From NCBI GenBank assembly GCA_027574665.1, contig CM050649.1, positions 64,136,150 to 64,200,149 of the forward strand: a stretch of 64,000 nucleotides of DNA, read 5' to 3'. The notes beneath the pieces are model-generated. The model was not told the DNA's origin and ran no database searches. It worked only from the letters and a program-made list of their open reading frames with translations. This DNA is from Rhynochetos jubatus (lineage: Eukaryota; Chordata; Aves; Eurypygiformes; Rhynochetidae). The translations under genes were made by a program, and so were the position numbers. Positions 23,101 to 35,791 of the stretch are shown here, piece by piece (the stretch's first letter is position 1; every line of letters starts with the position of its first letter).

Positions 23101-26100
23101 CATATGATTCTGGAGTTTTGGATAATTTCAGCATCCTTCCTGAAGAGCTGTTGCAAGACTGATCCTAGGTTATTGACACATGAAGTGTGGCAGGTGTACT
23201 GCAGACAGATCATAGCATCTCAGCTCTCAGGCGAGGAAAACAGCTCTCTTCAGAGAGAATCTGTCCTTTGCGCAGCAGGCAGAAGCTAGACAGCTAGTTC
23301 TGATGTATCTTCATGATCACGCTGCGGAGAACCCAGGTTATTTAACATCGTGTCTTCTCACATGTGCTGTGCAGAAATCGCTTCTAGATCCCCATAACTA
23401 GGGAACACAGGAAAAAGCATGGATTTTGTGGTTAATCTTGCAGCATGTGATACAGTCCTCCTACATTAGTTGCAAACTTGAACCAATCAGTCTATGCAGA
23501 TTTCCAGGAGTTGAATACACCATCTTAATGTGATATATGATGTAGTATATGTATATCCAGCTCTTGTCTTCATGTATTAGAAGGGTGGGGAAAGCCTAGC
23601 ACACGCTAGTATTTTAGCATGATCTTTTACCACAAGTCTTCCAATGAAGGTATGGTCATCACAATCATCTTAAAAAAAAAAGCAGGCTCTATCATAATCT
23701 TGTGTGTGAAGAATTTGCCCATCTTTCCCATACCTTGGCTGTTAATTAGCCACATTAATCTTCTGCTTGAGCTAAAGGGAGTTCTGCACCATGTTTCAGA
23801 CTTAAGAGATGCTGTTGGTATGTTATTGCATGCTTTGACATCGTTTCATACGCTGCATACCAAAGTAGGGTGTAGTAATCACTGAATCACCTGTGGTGGT
23901 AGTCTCTTCCCATTAAGCTGCTCAGCTGCTGAATTCAGTGAGCGGAGACCATGTTTTAAAGGTATACCTTGGAGACTTGGACAATTCAGATTCTCTCAAG
24001 TGGAGAACACCAGAGGTACTCCTCCTACTCATCAAATAAACTCTCTCATTAGATTTGCTGGTAGTTCCAACGATATATATATGGATTTTCTACTACACTG
24101 GTCTTCAGCAAATCATCGTTTCTAGCAGACACGTCAGGGAATATAGCAGTCAGCTGCCTGCTCAGAGATCAATCTTTGTAAGGTTGAGTGCATGCCGTGC
24201 AACTCAGTGCAAACCTGAGTTTCATTAGTAAAGGTTATTTTTATGTGGGTGTTTTTGTATGGGGCTTCATGACAATATTGTTGGAAGACTATAAATGCAT
24301 TGTATCTGAACTGGAAATCAAACTAAACAATAGGGTACTGATTTCAACATGAGAATGGCCCATATTTAACTATTTTCCTCTTGAAACTTCACTTTCAACT
24401 GACCATGCAGTTGCGAACCATAAGCCATTGAGCTCCCGGGACCCAGTTATTCAGTTCTAGGTGTTTATAATATGCCATCATCCTAGTAATACATTTTATC
24501 TACTAAATCGGTGCCCCCTCAGCATCCCCACCTTCAATCACCATTGCCCCAGAGGGCACAAAGAAGTAGACTGTCTACTCTGGGACAAGAGTACTGAGAA
24601 GCTGAGGTTCCCAGCTAATTGGCTTAACGAGGGTCCTAGCAGGAGAAATGGCTGATACAAGGGTGATGGGCTTATGTAAATTGTTTCTAGGGAGAGTCTC
24701 CCAGACAGTGCATGGAGAAGGAGGGTCTCCATGGAGCTCCTCTGCTCTAAATCAGAGCAGCTGCAGAGCCAGCTACTTTAACATTTAATATTCAAAGTTG
24801 AGTTTAATATTTAAAACAGAGCTGGTTTGAGAGTTGCAATAAATGGCAGCTGTGGTAGTTACTTATCTAAGATGGAAGGGAACCAACTGGCATGAGGTTG
24901 GTCTCACTGTGTTCGGCAGATGTTCTGTGTTACCACACAATCATCACGCATGCTGATCTGCACCTTTTAATGAGACGAGGCAAGATTTATATGAAGTTTA
25001 ACATTAAAATCTTAGGCAATGTCAGAATGGCATTGTCACTTGCTAGAGAAAGTCATTCATCTTCCATAAATCCTGGCAATGCCTAGACTGAAAGTCATTT
25101 TCCATAGCAGTCGAGGTGCCTTATTACATGATAGGTCAATATTAATGCCCTGTTGTATGTCATGGATCCTAACACATAAAGTGGGTTTGAGAGATGACTA
25201 AAATGCCTGGGTTGAATTTGGTCTGAGTTCATGCAAAGCAGCTGACAGGAATGCTAACTAACTTAGGTGAAATTGGAAGTCGTGTTTTTGGCCCTTAGCA
25301 GATGAGGTACCAGGGGTGTGGGACAATTATTAGATTGAATTTCTTCTTTTTTTCAGCCATTTCACTTGTGAATTTGGGGTCTCTTTGACATACATCTGTC
25401 TTAAAGATTTCTTTCATAGTGCTTGCTCCTCTACTTACTCCAAAGAGGTTCGTCTCTCTTACAGTCCTACTGCTAGCTGGCATAGTGTTACGTTTCTCCT
25501 GGATATGTGAAGACCATGATTACTGGTACCCTGACAACAACCGACTTGCACACAGAACGTATTAGGGATTGTTAAACTATCAGAAAGAGATCTGAGAACA
25601 GGAATCCCTGTGCTTAGCTTTGGATTAGCTTAGGCGCTAACTCCGAAGGGCTTAAAAACATTTACTGCATGTATGAGATGCCCAGCAAATATTGTAGGTA
25701 GTTTCAACCTCCAGGGCAAGTCTTCCTGTGTACAGGCTGCAGAGAGATAAAGTGGTCTTTAATGTGTATCATGCTACCTCTAGCTTTAATAATAAAAAGT
25801 AATTTAATGCTGATTTTAATGATAACCACTGCTGAAATGGGATCTTGTTGTTGAGAGTCATGGATGACTGTAACAAACAGTAGTGTCTAACGATCTGATC
25901 TTAAACTCAATGAAACAATGAGGTTTCTTTGTCAAATAAATGGGACTTAAAAAAGAAGAAACAGAACAAAACAACACTTCTTAAAAGCAACCTGTGAACA
26001 AAAGAGTATTTTAAACCCTTTTGTCTCAGGACAACTTTCCTTCAGCTGAGGCTGACTGCATAATAGCACTGTGAAAGGCAGATAATTGCTACTTCAGCAA

Positions 26101-27541
26101 GCTCCTTCCTCTCTGTGATTTAGCTCGTAGCTGGAGCAGAATAATTCTCTACCTTGATGTTTCTTTTGGACTCTGTTTGGCTGACTTCAGTTTTGCCAAC
26201 CCCCAAAATTAATATTTGGGAGACTTCCCTCTTTTGGCCCTTAAATAAATAATTATTTTGTCTGTTTGTTGTTCTGTTGAGGGTGTCTTTTCCCTGCTCT
26301 TTTAACGACTTCTGCCCCATTCTGAGCGCAGGGGCAATGACAGATGCAGCAACACCTGCCAGGTTGGAGCAGGGAAGGCCTTCAGCCACAGTGGTCAGAG
26401 TTCCCTCTCCCCAAAAAGCCAGCTGGATTTTGAGATGGGTGTTAGCCAGATGCACAGGGAGAAGGAAATATGCCAGCTGCAGTATCAAGTAAGAAAAAAG
26501 AGCTCATCATAGCTCAGAAACCACAAGTGTACTTCACTAATACTGCACTACACCCAGGACTAGTGCCTGGCTTAGGAGGAAGACACATTTTGGGTAGAGG
26601 CTGGTTCTTTCGGCAGTTTCCTATACCCATGCCATTCCCTCCTGCTGTGGGAATGGCTGAGGAGCACTGTGCATGTGCCACAGAGCACTAGCCCATTCTT
26701 CCTTCTGCAATGAGACTGGGATTGCTGACAATGTAGTGGGATGTAAAAGCGCTCTTCCTGGTAGAGCCTGGGCACCTATACCGTAAAACAGCAGCTCTTG
26801 CCAAATGATCTAAACAATAACAATGGTAGCAGCAGGATGAAAACCGTGGCTTGCCTTCCTGCTAAAGATAGGCCACAGCCACACAGGAGCTGGAGCAAAT
26901 GACAACCACTCTGAGATGCTGGAACAAAGTGGATGGAATTTTTTTTCTCTCAAATAAGAAAACAGCCTGCTATTTGCAGCAGTTGTTAAAGCAAATGCAT
27001 GCAGACTTGCTCATCTGAACTGTGAAATGAATGCATTACAGTTAGCCTCTGAGATTCAGCACTGAGCTCTTTGTGTTTCAGATTAAGCATGTGGATTGAC
27101 TAACACCAGCGAACTGAGCAGGAAGTGGCACACCTAAATCCCACCTGCGTGTCTGGGCTCTGAGCCCTCTTTTCCCCTGGTTTGCTAGTGTTTGGCCATC
27201 TTTTTCCATGCACAGGGGATTGCAAGCAGGAGCGTACAAGTTTTTGAGTACAGGGACTATTTATTGGTGAAAGCTCATAGAAGATAGCTAGGTCTAACGT
27301 AGCTAGCCTGCAAGACTCAGCACCCCAGTGCAGGGCGACACGTTCTCGTTGGCCACACCTGTTAATGAACACTAGTGGTTTAGTTTAAATGACTAAGTTT
27401 CAAATAGAATTAATTGCTCAGAGTCAATTGTTTAGCATGAGGATGCAGGAGTTACAGCATAATGTTTGGTGTACTGCTTGTTCACTGCTAACAGCAGAAG
27501 CAGCTAGGTTTGCTAAAGGCCGTAAGCTGTGAACTTTCACT
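20121..27541. other. Intergenic DNA, no gene or repeat recognised
   Basis: AT-rich DNA upstream of NIPA1. No open frame longer than about 125 codons exists, and none shows a recognisable domain. No CR1 or LTR fragment was seen over 7.4 kb. It could hold regulatory elements or noncoding RNA exons, but nothing specific can be supported. Confidence 0.5.
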
Positions 27542-28007
27542 TGAGCATGTTTTCAGCTGGAATAGAGTTAATTTTCTTCTTACTGGCTGGCACAGTGCAG
27601 TGTTTTGGATTTAGTGTGAGAATAACGTTGGTAACACACTGATGTTTTTGTTCTTGCTAAATAGTGCTCATCCCAAGCTTAGCCTGGCAGAGTCAGCAGG
27701 TGCACAGGAGGCACAAACCAGAGATAAGGAGGCTACAACCATCATCATGATGAGAACAGTTAGCAGCCTGCTTGGAGACTGAGGAAGAAATCCAATAAGG
27801 TGTTAGAAGACCGTAGACCAGAAATCACCATTGGACCACCATGAACAGCATGTGGGGGGTGGGTGAATGGCTGTAAGGGTATAACTGTCCAGGAATTCCT
27901 TTGTTTGGGGTCTTTCTCCGGAGGCAACCAGCTCGAGTTGCTTTATTCCGCTATACCGTCTGGGTAAATTATTTTTTATATATGATTTGATACCGGGACT
28001 CTGCTAC
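27542..28007 (+). mobile_element. LTR of an avian endogenous retrovirus, divergent subfamily
   Basis: The first 170 or so bases match, on the plus strand, the U3 start of the other LTRs in this window (shared AGAGTTAATTTTCTTC, GTGTTTTGGATTTAG and AACACACTGATGTTTT). The remainder is different: it ends with CTCCGGAGGCAACCAGCTC, CTTTATTCCGC and GATACCGGGACTCTGCTACA. This looks like the R-U5 end of a separate LTR subfamily. No target-site duplication could be recognised, so the ends are approximate. No internal coding region was identified to its right. Confidence 0.65.
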
Positions 28008-31000
28008 AGGAAACCTAAGGCCGAACCTGGGGAAGGGAGAAGCACTCGAGATAGAGAATGTGTGTGTGAAATGTGTCAGAAGGGGCACCCGTCGGCTCAC
28101 AGGGGTCCGCTGAGAAGGGACTCTGCTCCCAGCAGTTAAAGACTCGGATGTTGAGTGTGCGGCTCCTAGGACAGGGTGTGTGTGCTTGAGTAGTCTCTCC
28201 TTTAGCACACGGTTGTCAGTCACATGGGAAAACATCAGTCGTTGTTGCTTCTTGGAGCAGGCTAATCTTCTGTCTTGCTGAGCTGATGGCTTCTAACTGC
28301 TTTCTGTTTTTTCCCCTCAGTTTTATAACCTTCACATTAGTAGTTTTCTCCTGAGGCTTTAGGTTAATAACTAATATGAGTCAACAATTTCACTTTTTTT
28401 TTTTTTTGGTGTGCTTTTCTTATCTTGCCTGGCTCTCACTGCCTGACAACAATTTTCTTCAGCAAAGCCAAACATCTTAATTAATTGGACCCTGGGCTAC
28501 TGTTTATGATCTTTGGAGAGGACATGGCATTTTAGCATGGCTATTCTCAAACTGATAATGGTCGATGCAATAGGGGCCTGCAGAATATATCTCCTAGTGA
28601 GGGAAGGTGGCCTGTCCGTGGGGAGCTGCTGGGAGATAAGCGGGGGAGGGAGGAAATCAAGAAGATGGCCTGGGAAGAGAGCCAGAAGATGAAGAAATGC
28701 TTAAAAGGTTCCTTCTGGGTGAGGAGACAGAAGTGTGGCTGAGGCAATCTGGATTTTAAGAACTGTTGGGAAAGGCCTCTTTCTCCTATTGTCTCTGGTA
28801 TTGGTCTTCCAGCTGAGGGACACCGGTTTGTCTCAGTGGCTTGCAGCAGTCACAGACTCTTGTTTCCTTTTGCAGCCTGGCTCAAGACCTCAGCCCCCTC
28901 CACCTCTGCCCTCTCCTTGCCACGTCCCCTGCCACACTCCAGCCAGCACGCCCCCTGCACCCGCCCAAAAGCGACACTTAGTGAGGGAAGAGCACCCAAA
29001 ACCCAGAATGCAATTCTGGTGAGGGGGATGTAGAAAAGCAATCTGAGGACTGCTGGCTCGGTGCGTTTTCTCCCACACTGCCGAGGAGGAAGTGGCACTT
29101 CTCTGCATCCCAAAATAGCATGACAACATTTGAACGCCCAAATGGCACCGCGCGCATCAATGACAAGGGTTTCTCCTTTGTCACTGGAAATCAGGATACA
29201 GGGGCCGAGTCAAGCTAGTATCTGGCTGGCTCCCAGGGCAAAAGCTAGGGAACCTCTGGGGATAGATGCTCACCCTGAAGAAGTTGCAGGTAACATCCAC
29301 TCATCATCTCTGGCCCTTCGAGGCCGTTGCCCAGCCTGTCAGCCCTGCCTGGCAGGGCCTTAGGTGTAGACATTTCAGTGCATTGCTGTGGGTAAGCTCC
29401 CAGCGTCCTTTCGGGTGGTGGTCAGAGGTGCTTCCTTTGTCACAGGGAGCCTTGGGCTGACCTCCTGTCATCACCTCACAAGAACTACAATCTGTATCTT
29501 TCGTACAAAACCTAACAGCAGGGAAATCTGTCATTTTGGCTGCTGATATTTACTTGTTATTTGAGTGTTGACAGAGACCCTCTCCTTCTCTGGAGTTCCC
29601 TCTCTGCTGTTTTTTTAGTGTTTTTTTATTCTTGTTTATTTTATTTCAAACTCCTCTCCTGTTCTGCTCTGCTAAGTGTTTTCTGGTTGCTTACCTATGT
29701 TCCAATGACTAATGTGCTTGGAGAGGTGAAACTTTGTGCTTTGTATCTACCTCCTTTCTAGTCAGACACTTAAATATTACTGCAGTGGGTCTCCTACGCT
29801 GCAATGAAGTGTAGGAGAAATGAGAAATCAAGATAGTTTCTTGAAATTTTATGTGATGGTATTCATTAAATGTGACCCCCTACCTATATGCTAGAATTGA
29901 ATGAACAAAGTCCTTGCTGTGAAATTATATTTCTTCAGTGTAAGATATACTTGCAGACTGAACCAGCAACTTAATAGTAGCATGTGTATTTTTATAGTTG
30001 GTTAGTTTGACACTCTGGCCAGTTCACATTGCCCATGTGGGTTAAACACAAAGTATGTTTAAAATGATGGTTCAGACAAGAAATGTTCAAATTCAGCCTT
30101 TCCATGCAATTTTAATATGGCCCTCTAGTGAAAGTATATACTGAGACAGCAATATTGTATCATAAAGCTGTGAATCACTGTATCTGTACAAGATGGGAGG
30201 AAGGAGGCTACTATGAAGCAGACGTCCTCAGCTTCTTGGAGAAGCTGAAAGGTATCAGATGATTTAGGGGTCCAGATGGAGGGGATTGTTATTTTCTTCA
30301 ACAAGTGAATATCGGGTGGGACAGCTGGACTGCATTCCTGTCAGGGACACGAGGGGCCCTGTGGGTATGACCTGCCCTGGCCAGCCTCAGCTGGGACCCC
30401 CACCCACCCACTCTGCCCATTGATGCAGGAGCTCCACCTGCATCGGGAGGCAGACAGCAGCCCATCAGGCTCCTTTCACATACCCTGAACTCAGAGCAAC
30501 CTCTGTCCCCCAACTGGTTCAACCCAGTTCAACCAGAATTGGGCAAGGTGTAGTGGCAAAGTGTAGCTCCTGACCATCAGACCATTGTACACTGAAGAAA
30601 GAGTTAGTGATCCACACATGACCAGAATAGGCCCAGATCAACCTGAATAGGTCCAGGTCTGTGCTTTGCTGCACGTACAGGCTGTTCTTCAGGCTTGTGC
30701 TGTGCTGCACATACCCCTTGGCTGCAGGACAACCTCAGCCAGCTCACTGCAACAGCTCCCAACTAGGTAGCGGTGATTACACCACCTCTATGTCCTTGCC
30801 TGTATCTGACAGTGCAGCGAGAAGTTCTCATGTGAGCATCCGTTCTCTTTGGCAGTAGAAATGATGAATAGAGTTGTTTTCTTGTAAGAAAATCCCACAA
30901 TAGCTTGAATGATCAACATGGTGTAACCTTTTCCACAGACAGGCTCTGCACAGTGTGTTGCGCATAGATCAGAGGCCCATTTGATGCTGCATGACTCGGG

Positions 31001-31936
31001 GTTTCCAGCACCTGAAGGGACATAAGGTTATCTATACTATTCTCCCTTTCTTTATAGTGTGATTTTATAGGACATTTTACAGAACCTGAGTGTCTTTCTT
31101 ACTGGTATCATCATGGACTGGTGTCTCCTGGTGCAAAACACAAGAGTACAGGAGTTATTAGTCAGATGCAGCTGATCATCTTCACTGCCTGCTCAGGGAC
31201 CCACTCAACAGATACCAGCTGCTCAGCAGTGGCAACTGGTGTACCAGAGAGGAGAGTACCTGGACCCTTGGAGGAGTCCACGTCCTCCTTCACTGCCCCC
31301 AGAGGAGGAGCCCCAAGAGGTAAGTGTTACCCAAGCTCACTCCTCATCCCAGAGCAGGATGCAGATGGAAAGAAGTGGTGAGAAGGGCCAGTCTGCTGGT
31401 AGAAGCCCTACCACCCCATTGCCCATAGGACTGCACCTTTGACACGATGAGAGGAAAGGAGGTGCCCTTTGGGCACATCTGTGCCTTGTTGATCTCTGAA
31501 TTAGTGACAATCAAGGCATGTGTGTTCATTCATCCTTCTGCCTCCCTTGCTGGGGCCCCTGTGCTTTTCTTCTCAAAAAAAAAAAAGGATGGGGTCTCCA
31601 CCCCCGTGTACACTGCTAGACTGCAGTATTAGACTAAATTAAATAGCTGTGAAAGTCAACTGATTTGTGGATAGTTTTAAAGGTATCAGAGTTTGGGGAG
31701 AAAACATTTTATTCATCTTCTGGTTTGAGCAGCCTAAGAGCAAAATTTTCCTTATACAAGCCTTTTCCTCAATTAAAGGTTCATCTTATTGGTAAGATGC
31801 TGCCTCAGTATCTGTTTTTCAGCATCTAAGCACACTGTGAAGTGAAAAGGAGCTGGGCCCAAGCTGCAGTGTCAAAGTAGGAAGGAGGGAAAAGCTTATT
31901 GCTCATTGAGTTTTGATGGAGTATAACCATGGGAGA
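28008..31936. other. Intergenic DNA with a GC-rich patch and an exon-like segment
   Basis: Mostly unremarkable DNA. A GC-rich patch lies at about 30310-30500 without a recognisable product. Near 30655-30720 an approximate 20-base motif (TGTGCTKTGCTGCACRTAC) occurs twice. An exon-like open segment at 31197-31319 is listed separately. No known gene or classified repeat was recognised. Confidence 0.45.
31197..31319 (+). other. Exon-like open segment, unknown
   Basis: This 123-base segment starts after a CTGCTCAG acceptor-like site and ends at CAAGAG|GTAAGTG, a near-perfect splice donor. It is open in the frame that ends exactly at the donor, giving 41 codons with a proline/acidic end (PRPPSLPPEEEPQE). 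The frame stays open on both sides, from about 31076 to 31441. I do not recognise the peptide. It could be an exon of an unannotated or noncoding transcript, a remnant of an old mobile element, or chance. Confidence 0.2.
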
Positions 31937-32210
31937 CTGACAGGACAAGGGATAATGGATTTAAATTGAAAGTGGGGAGATTTAGATTGGGCATCAGGAA
32001 GAAATTCTTGCCGGAGAGGGTGGTGAGGCACTGGCACAGGTTGCCCAGAGAAGCTGTGGGTGCCCCATCCCTGGCAGTGTTCCAGGCCAGGCTGGATGAG
32101 GCTCTGAGCAACCTGGTCTAGTGGAGGGTGTCCCTGCCCATGGCAGGGGGGTTGGAACTAGATGGTCTTTAAGGTCCCTTCCAACCCAAACCAGTCTGTG
32201 ATTCTATGAT
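31937..32210 (+). mobile_element. CR1 LINE 3' end
   Basis: A 5'-truncated CR1. It covers the end of ORF2 (the frame read as [21 protein letters not shown], then [15 protein letters not shown]) and the 3' UTR with GGTCCCTTCCAACCCAAACC, ending in the octamer-like ATTCTATGAT. CR1 is the dominant bird non-LTR retrotransposon and usually inserts truncated. It is non-functional. Confidence 0.95.
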
Positions 32211-33966
32211 TAAAGGGCAGTGAAAAAGATGATGGCTGGCTTATCAACAGTAAGGAAAGGAAAGAATTTTGAGCAGGAAAAATGTGATTAGACTGGCAAC
32301 AGCAGAGGAAGTGAGACTCAAAACCAGAGAGAAAAGAGGCAAGTCAGCACATGGTGATGAGAGGGGGTGACTCGGAGATGAAAAAGATACGCGCCACCCA
32401 GAGGCAGCAGAATTTGACCTTAGGAGAAAAGGTGTCACAGGGAATAGTCTGGTCACTGTCACAGGGTGGAAGAAATTAGGTTTGAGTTTTTTTGTTTTGC
32501 CAGGTAGAAACTTGGCACAACAAAATCTCACCCAATCGCTGCACACCACCAAAATTTCACAGTACTAAGCAACTGCATTTTTAAAGGTCATGGCATTCTG
32601 ATTCTCACAGCCTGCATTTCAGTTAACTAACAGACAGTGCCTCATGTATTACCTTTTCTTAAAAATAAGGGAGGTAAGCATGTGCTTTAGAATGCCAGTT
32701 TAAATTTAAATATCTAAAATGGATCGAGGAACTAAACAGATATGAAATGTCAGCATAGAAAATTCTAGCACATGCACTTTTGAAGTAAAACATCACTTCA
32801 GCAAGATGAAAACATTCACTTCAGATTTAGTTGTTTCTGGATGCTGACCCGTGCCTACGATTCCAAGACATCTAAACTTCCCTTCAGCTTAGCTCGGTAA
32901 GGATTTAAACAGGTGGTTGAACTGGGATGACTCTCCCTTTCCCCGTTTCTGTGCTCTATGTTTCTCTAACAAGGTTGACATGCTTGGGTAGAGTAAAACA
33001 GTATTGTGATCGTGTCTATCTCCTTTGAAAGAGAGAGGTTAGAGTTTTTGTCTGACACTTTGACCATGAATGACTGATTAGTGAAATAGCAGAGCAAATT
33101 TTATGTAATGCTTTAGCTGTTCAGCATCCTTTTTTTTTTTTTTTTTTGTTTTTTTGCTCATTGTACACGTTCCTCCCACAACGTGGAGCTCTCTCACAGG
33201 GGAAATGCCAGGACAGACTGTTAAACCCTAAACTTGCAGTGAAGGGCAGGCCTATGCTAAATTCTTGGGCAGTAGAGTGATGCCAGCTCTCAAGTTAGTC
33301 GCAGTCCTTTTTTCCCGGGGTCCCCTTCCCCTCCTTGCCCAGCACTGAACTGAGTTTTTATAAATTATGGCTCACTCGAGCAGCTCAAGGACACAGGCAG
33401 ATCTTGTAAAATATGCAAAAAGTAGGTGAAGTGCACATCTGAAAGGAATGTTTTATATTCCTTTCATAGGGATAAAATCCTTCAAGCTAAAGCAAGAACT
33501 GACCCCAAACCCTGACAAATCTCGTTTGTAAGCCATTTCAGAATAGCTTACTCAGGCCAGCGGTTGCCTCTGGACTGCATGGTTTACCGTACCTGTATAG
33601 ACTGATGAGACCAGCATGTAGGTTTCCTCCACTCCTTTATGGCAAGGGAGGGTAAAGGTGTCTGAAAGATTTTGGCCTTTGTACAAGTCTTGATATATTT
33701 TAATCTTGTGCTAGGTGGATATGAAAATGGAGAATGCCAGTGTGAGTATGAAGTAGTATCCCTGTGACAAAATTATTTTTAACTTGCCCATGCTTCAAGG
33801 TGGGAATACGGTGGTTATGTAGCTATGAAAAAGTTGCGTCAGTGGGCGGCAGGGAGAAAAGCTGCCTGTTTACCTCCTCCCCAGCTGCTGAGCTTCAGTT
33901 CTGCTGGACCTTGTGGCGGAGAGGCAGGAGGGACCATGTCTCCTGTGGAAGGACCAGCAGAACGGA
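32211..33966. other. Intergenic DNA, nothing recognised
   Basis: Unique-looking DNA between a CR1 fragment and an LTR. A run of 18 T at 33130-33147 is extended by further T after one G. No coding signal was seen. Confidence 0.5.
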
Positions 33967-34170
33967 TGTCGTGGTTTAACTTTGGTCAGCAAAATACCAC
34001 GAAGCTGCTCTCATACCTCCCTTCCCTCCTCCAGTGGAGGGAAAGAATCGGAGGAAAAAGACAAGGAAGCTCATAAAATTGAGATAAGATCTATTTACTA
34101 ATTGAATCTAAATTAATAATATGTATATTTAATATATCTATATTTACAGATTCACAAATTCACAGAATAT

Positions 34171-35359
34171 TAGGTGGATTTAGCTGGCTGGATGAGGGGA
34201 GAGCAGTGGTATGTTGTCTACCTTGACTTCAGCAAGGCTTTTGGCAGCTTCCCATGACCTACGCCTCATAGGTAAGCTTAGGAAGTGTGGGTTAGATGAG
34301 TTAACAGCGAGGTGGACTAGGAACTGGCTGAATGGCAGAGCTCGGAGGGTTGTGATTGGTGGCGCAGAGTCTAGCTGGAAGCCTGTGGCTAGCGAGATTC
34401 CTCAGGGGTCGGTACTGGGGCCAGTCCTGTTTAACTTCTTCATCAATGGCCTGGACGAGGGGACAGAGTGTACCCTCAGCGGGTTTCTGATGATACCAAA
34501 CTGGGAGGAGTGGCTGATACACCAGAAGGCTGTGCTGCCATCCAGCGAGACCTGGACAGGCTGGACAGTTGGGCAGAGAGGAACCTAGTGAAGTTCAGCA
34601 AGGGCAAGTGTAGGGTCCTGCACCTGGGGAGGAATAACCCCATGCACTGGTACAGGTTGGGGGTTGACCTGCTGGAAAGCAGCTCTGCAGAGAGGGACCT
34701 GGGAGTGCGGGGGAACAGTCAGTTGGCCCTGAGCCAGCAATGTGCCATGTGGCCAAGAAGGCCAATGGTGTCCTGGGGGGCAATAAAAAGGTCATGGCCA
34801 GCAGATCAAGGGAGGTTATCCTCCTCCTCTATTCTGCCCTAGTAAGGCCACATCTAGACTGCTGTGTCCAGTTCTGGGCTCCCCAGTACAAGAAAGACAG
34901 AGTCCAGTGGAAGGCGACGAAGATGATTGGAGGACTGGAACTTTCCCTTCTGAGGAAAAGCTGAGAGAGCTGGGTCTGTTTGGCTTGGAGAAGAGGAGTC
35001 TGAGGGGGGATCTTATCAATGCTTATCAATATCTAAAGGGTGGGTGTCAGGAGGATGGGGCCAGACTCTTCTCAGTGGTGCCCAGTGACAGGACAAGGGG
35101 CAATGGGCACAAACTGGAGCACAGGAAGTTCCACCTGTGCTTGAAGAAAAAATTCTTCACTCTGAGGGTGACAGAGCACTGGGACAGGCTGCCCAGAGAG
35201 GGGGTGGAGTCTCCTTCTCTGGACATATTCAAAACCTGCCTGGACTTGTTCCTGTGTGATCTGCTCTAGGGGAACCTGCCTTGGCAGGGGGGTTGGACTG
35301 GATGATCTCTAGAGGTCCCTTCCAACCCTGAGCGTTCTGTGATTCTGTGGTTCTGTGAT
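34171..35359 (+). mobile_element. CR1 LINE, about 1.2 kb, nested in an LTR
   Basis: 5'-truncated CR1 holding the C-terminal part of ORF2 (reverse transcriptase palm and thumb regions, e.g. VYLDFSKAF-like start, [34 protein letters not shown], and [12 protein letters not shown]) and the 3' UTR ending in GATTCTGTGGTTCTGTGAT. The RT catalytic FADD motif is lost because the frame shifts near 34486. The reading frame is spread over several short open segments, so it is dead. Its 3' end (GGATGATCTCTAGAGGTCCC) marks a different CR1 subfamily from the neighbouring copies. The left border is approximate. Confidence 0.93.
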
Positions 35360-35434
35360 ACATAAATGAACATATAAAAACGCTACTATGAATAAGTAAT
35401 TAAAATAATAGAAAATAAAACATATGATACAATT

Positions 35435-35791
35435 CAGGGAGACCTTATTGCAGCCTTCCAGTACCTGAAGGGGCCGACAAGGAAGCTGGGGGGGACTTTT
35501 TACAAGGCCCTGTAGTGACAGGACAAGGGGTAACGGGTTTAAACTGAAAATGGGGAGATTTAGATTTGACATCAGGAAGAAACTCTTCATGGAGAGGGTG
35601 GTGAAGCACTGGCACAGGTTGGCCAGAGAAGCTGTGGGTGCCCCATCCCTGGCAGTGTTCCAGGCCAGGCTGGATGAGGTTTTGAGCAACCTGGTCTAGT
35701 GGAGGGTGTCCCTGCCCCTGGCAGGGGGGTTGGAACTAGATGGTCTTTAAGGTCCCTTCCAACCCAAACCAGTCTGTGATTCTATGATGTA
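35435..35791 (+). mobile_element. CR1 LINE 3' end nested in the same LTR, with apparent TSD
   Basis: 5'-truncated CR1 ending in TCTGTGATTCTATGATGTA. It is flanked by the direct repeat ATACAATT at 35427-35434 and 35792-35799, which looks like a target-site duplication. CR1 insertions often lack a clear duplication, so this one is useful for fixing borders. Its body shares a block (GGCCGACAAGGAAGCTGGGG and the following 40 or so bases) exactly with the CR1 at 41815-42921. Confidence 0.93.

Noticed and set aside
34211-35269. Open frames with protein-like content (RT-like peptides) as possible host genes.
   Set aside because: They belong to a truncated CR1 LINE with a broken frame. The same applies to frames at 41954-42647 and 63004-63333.
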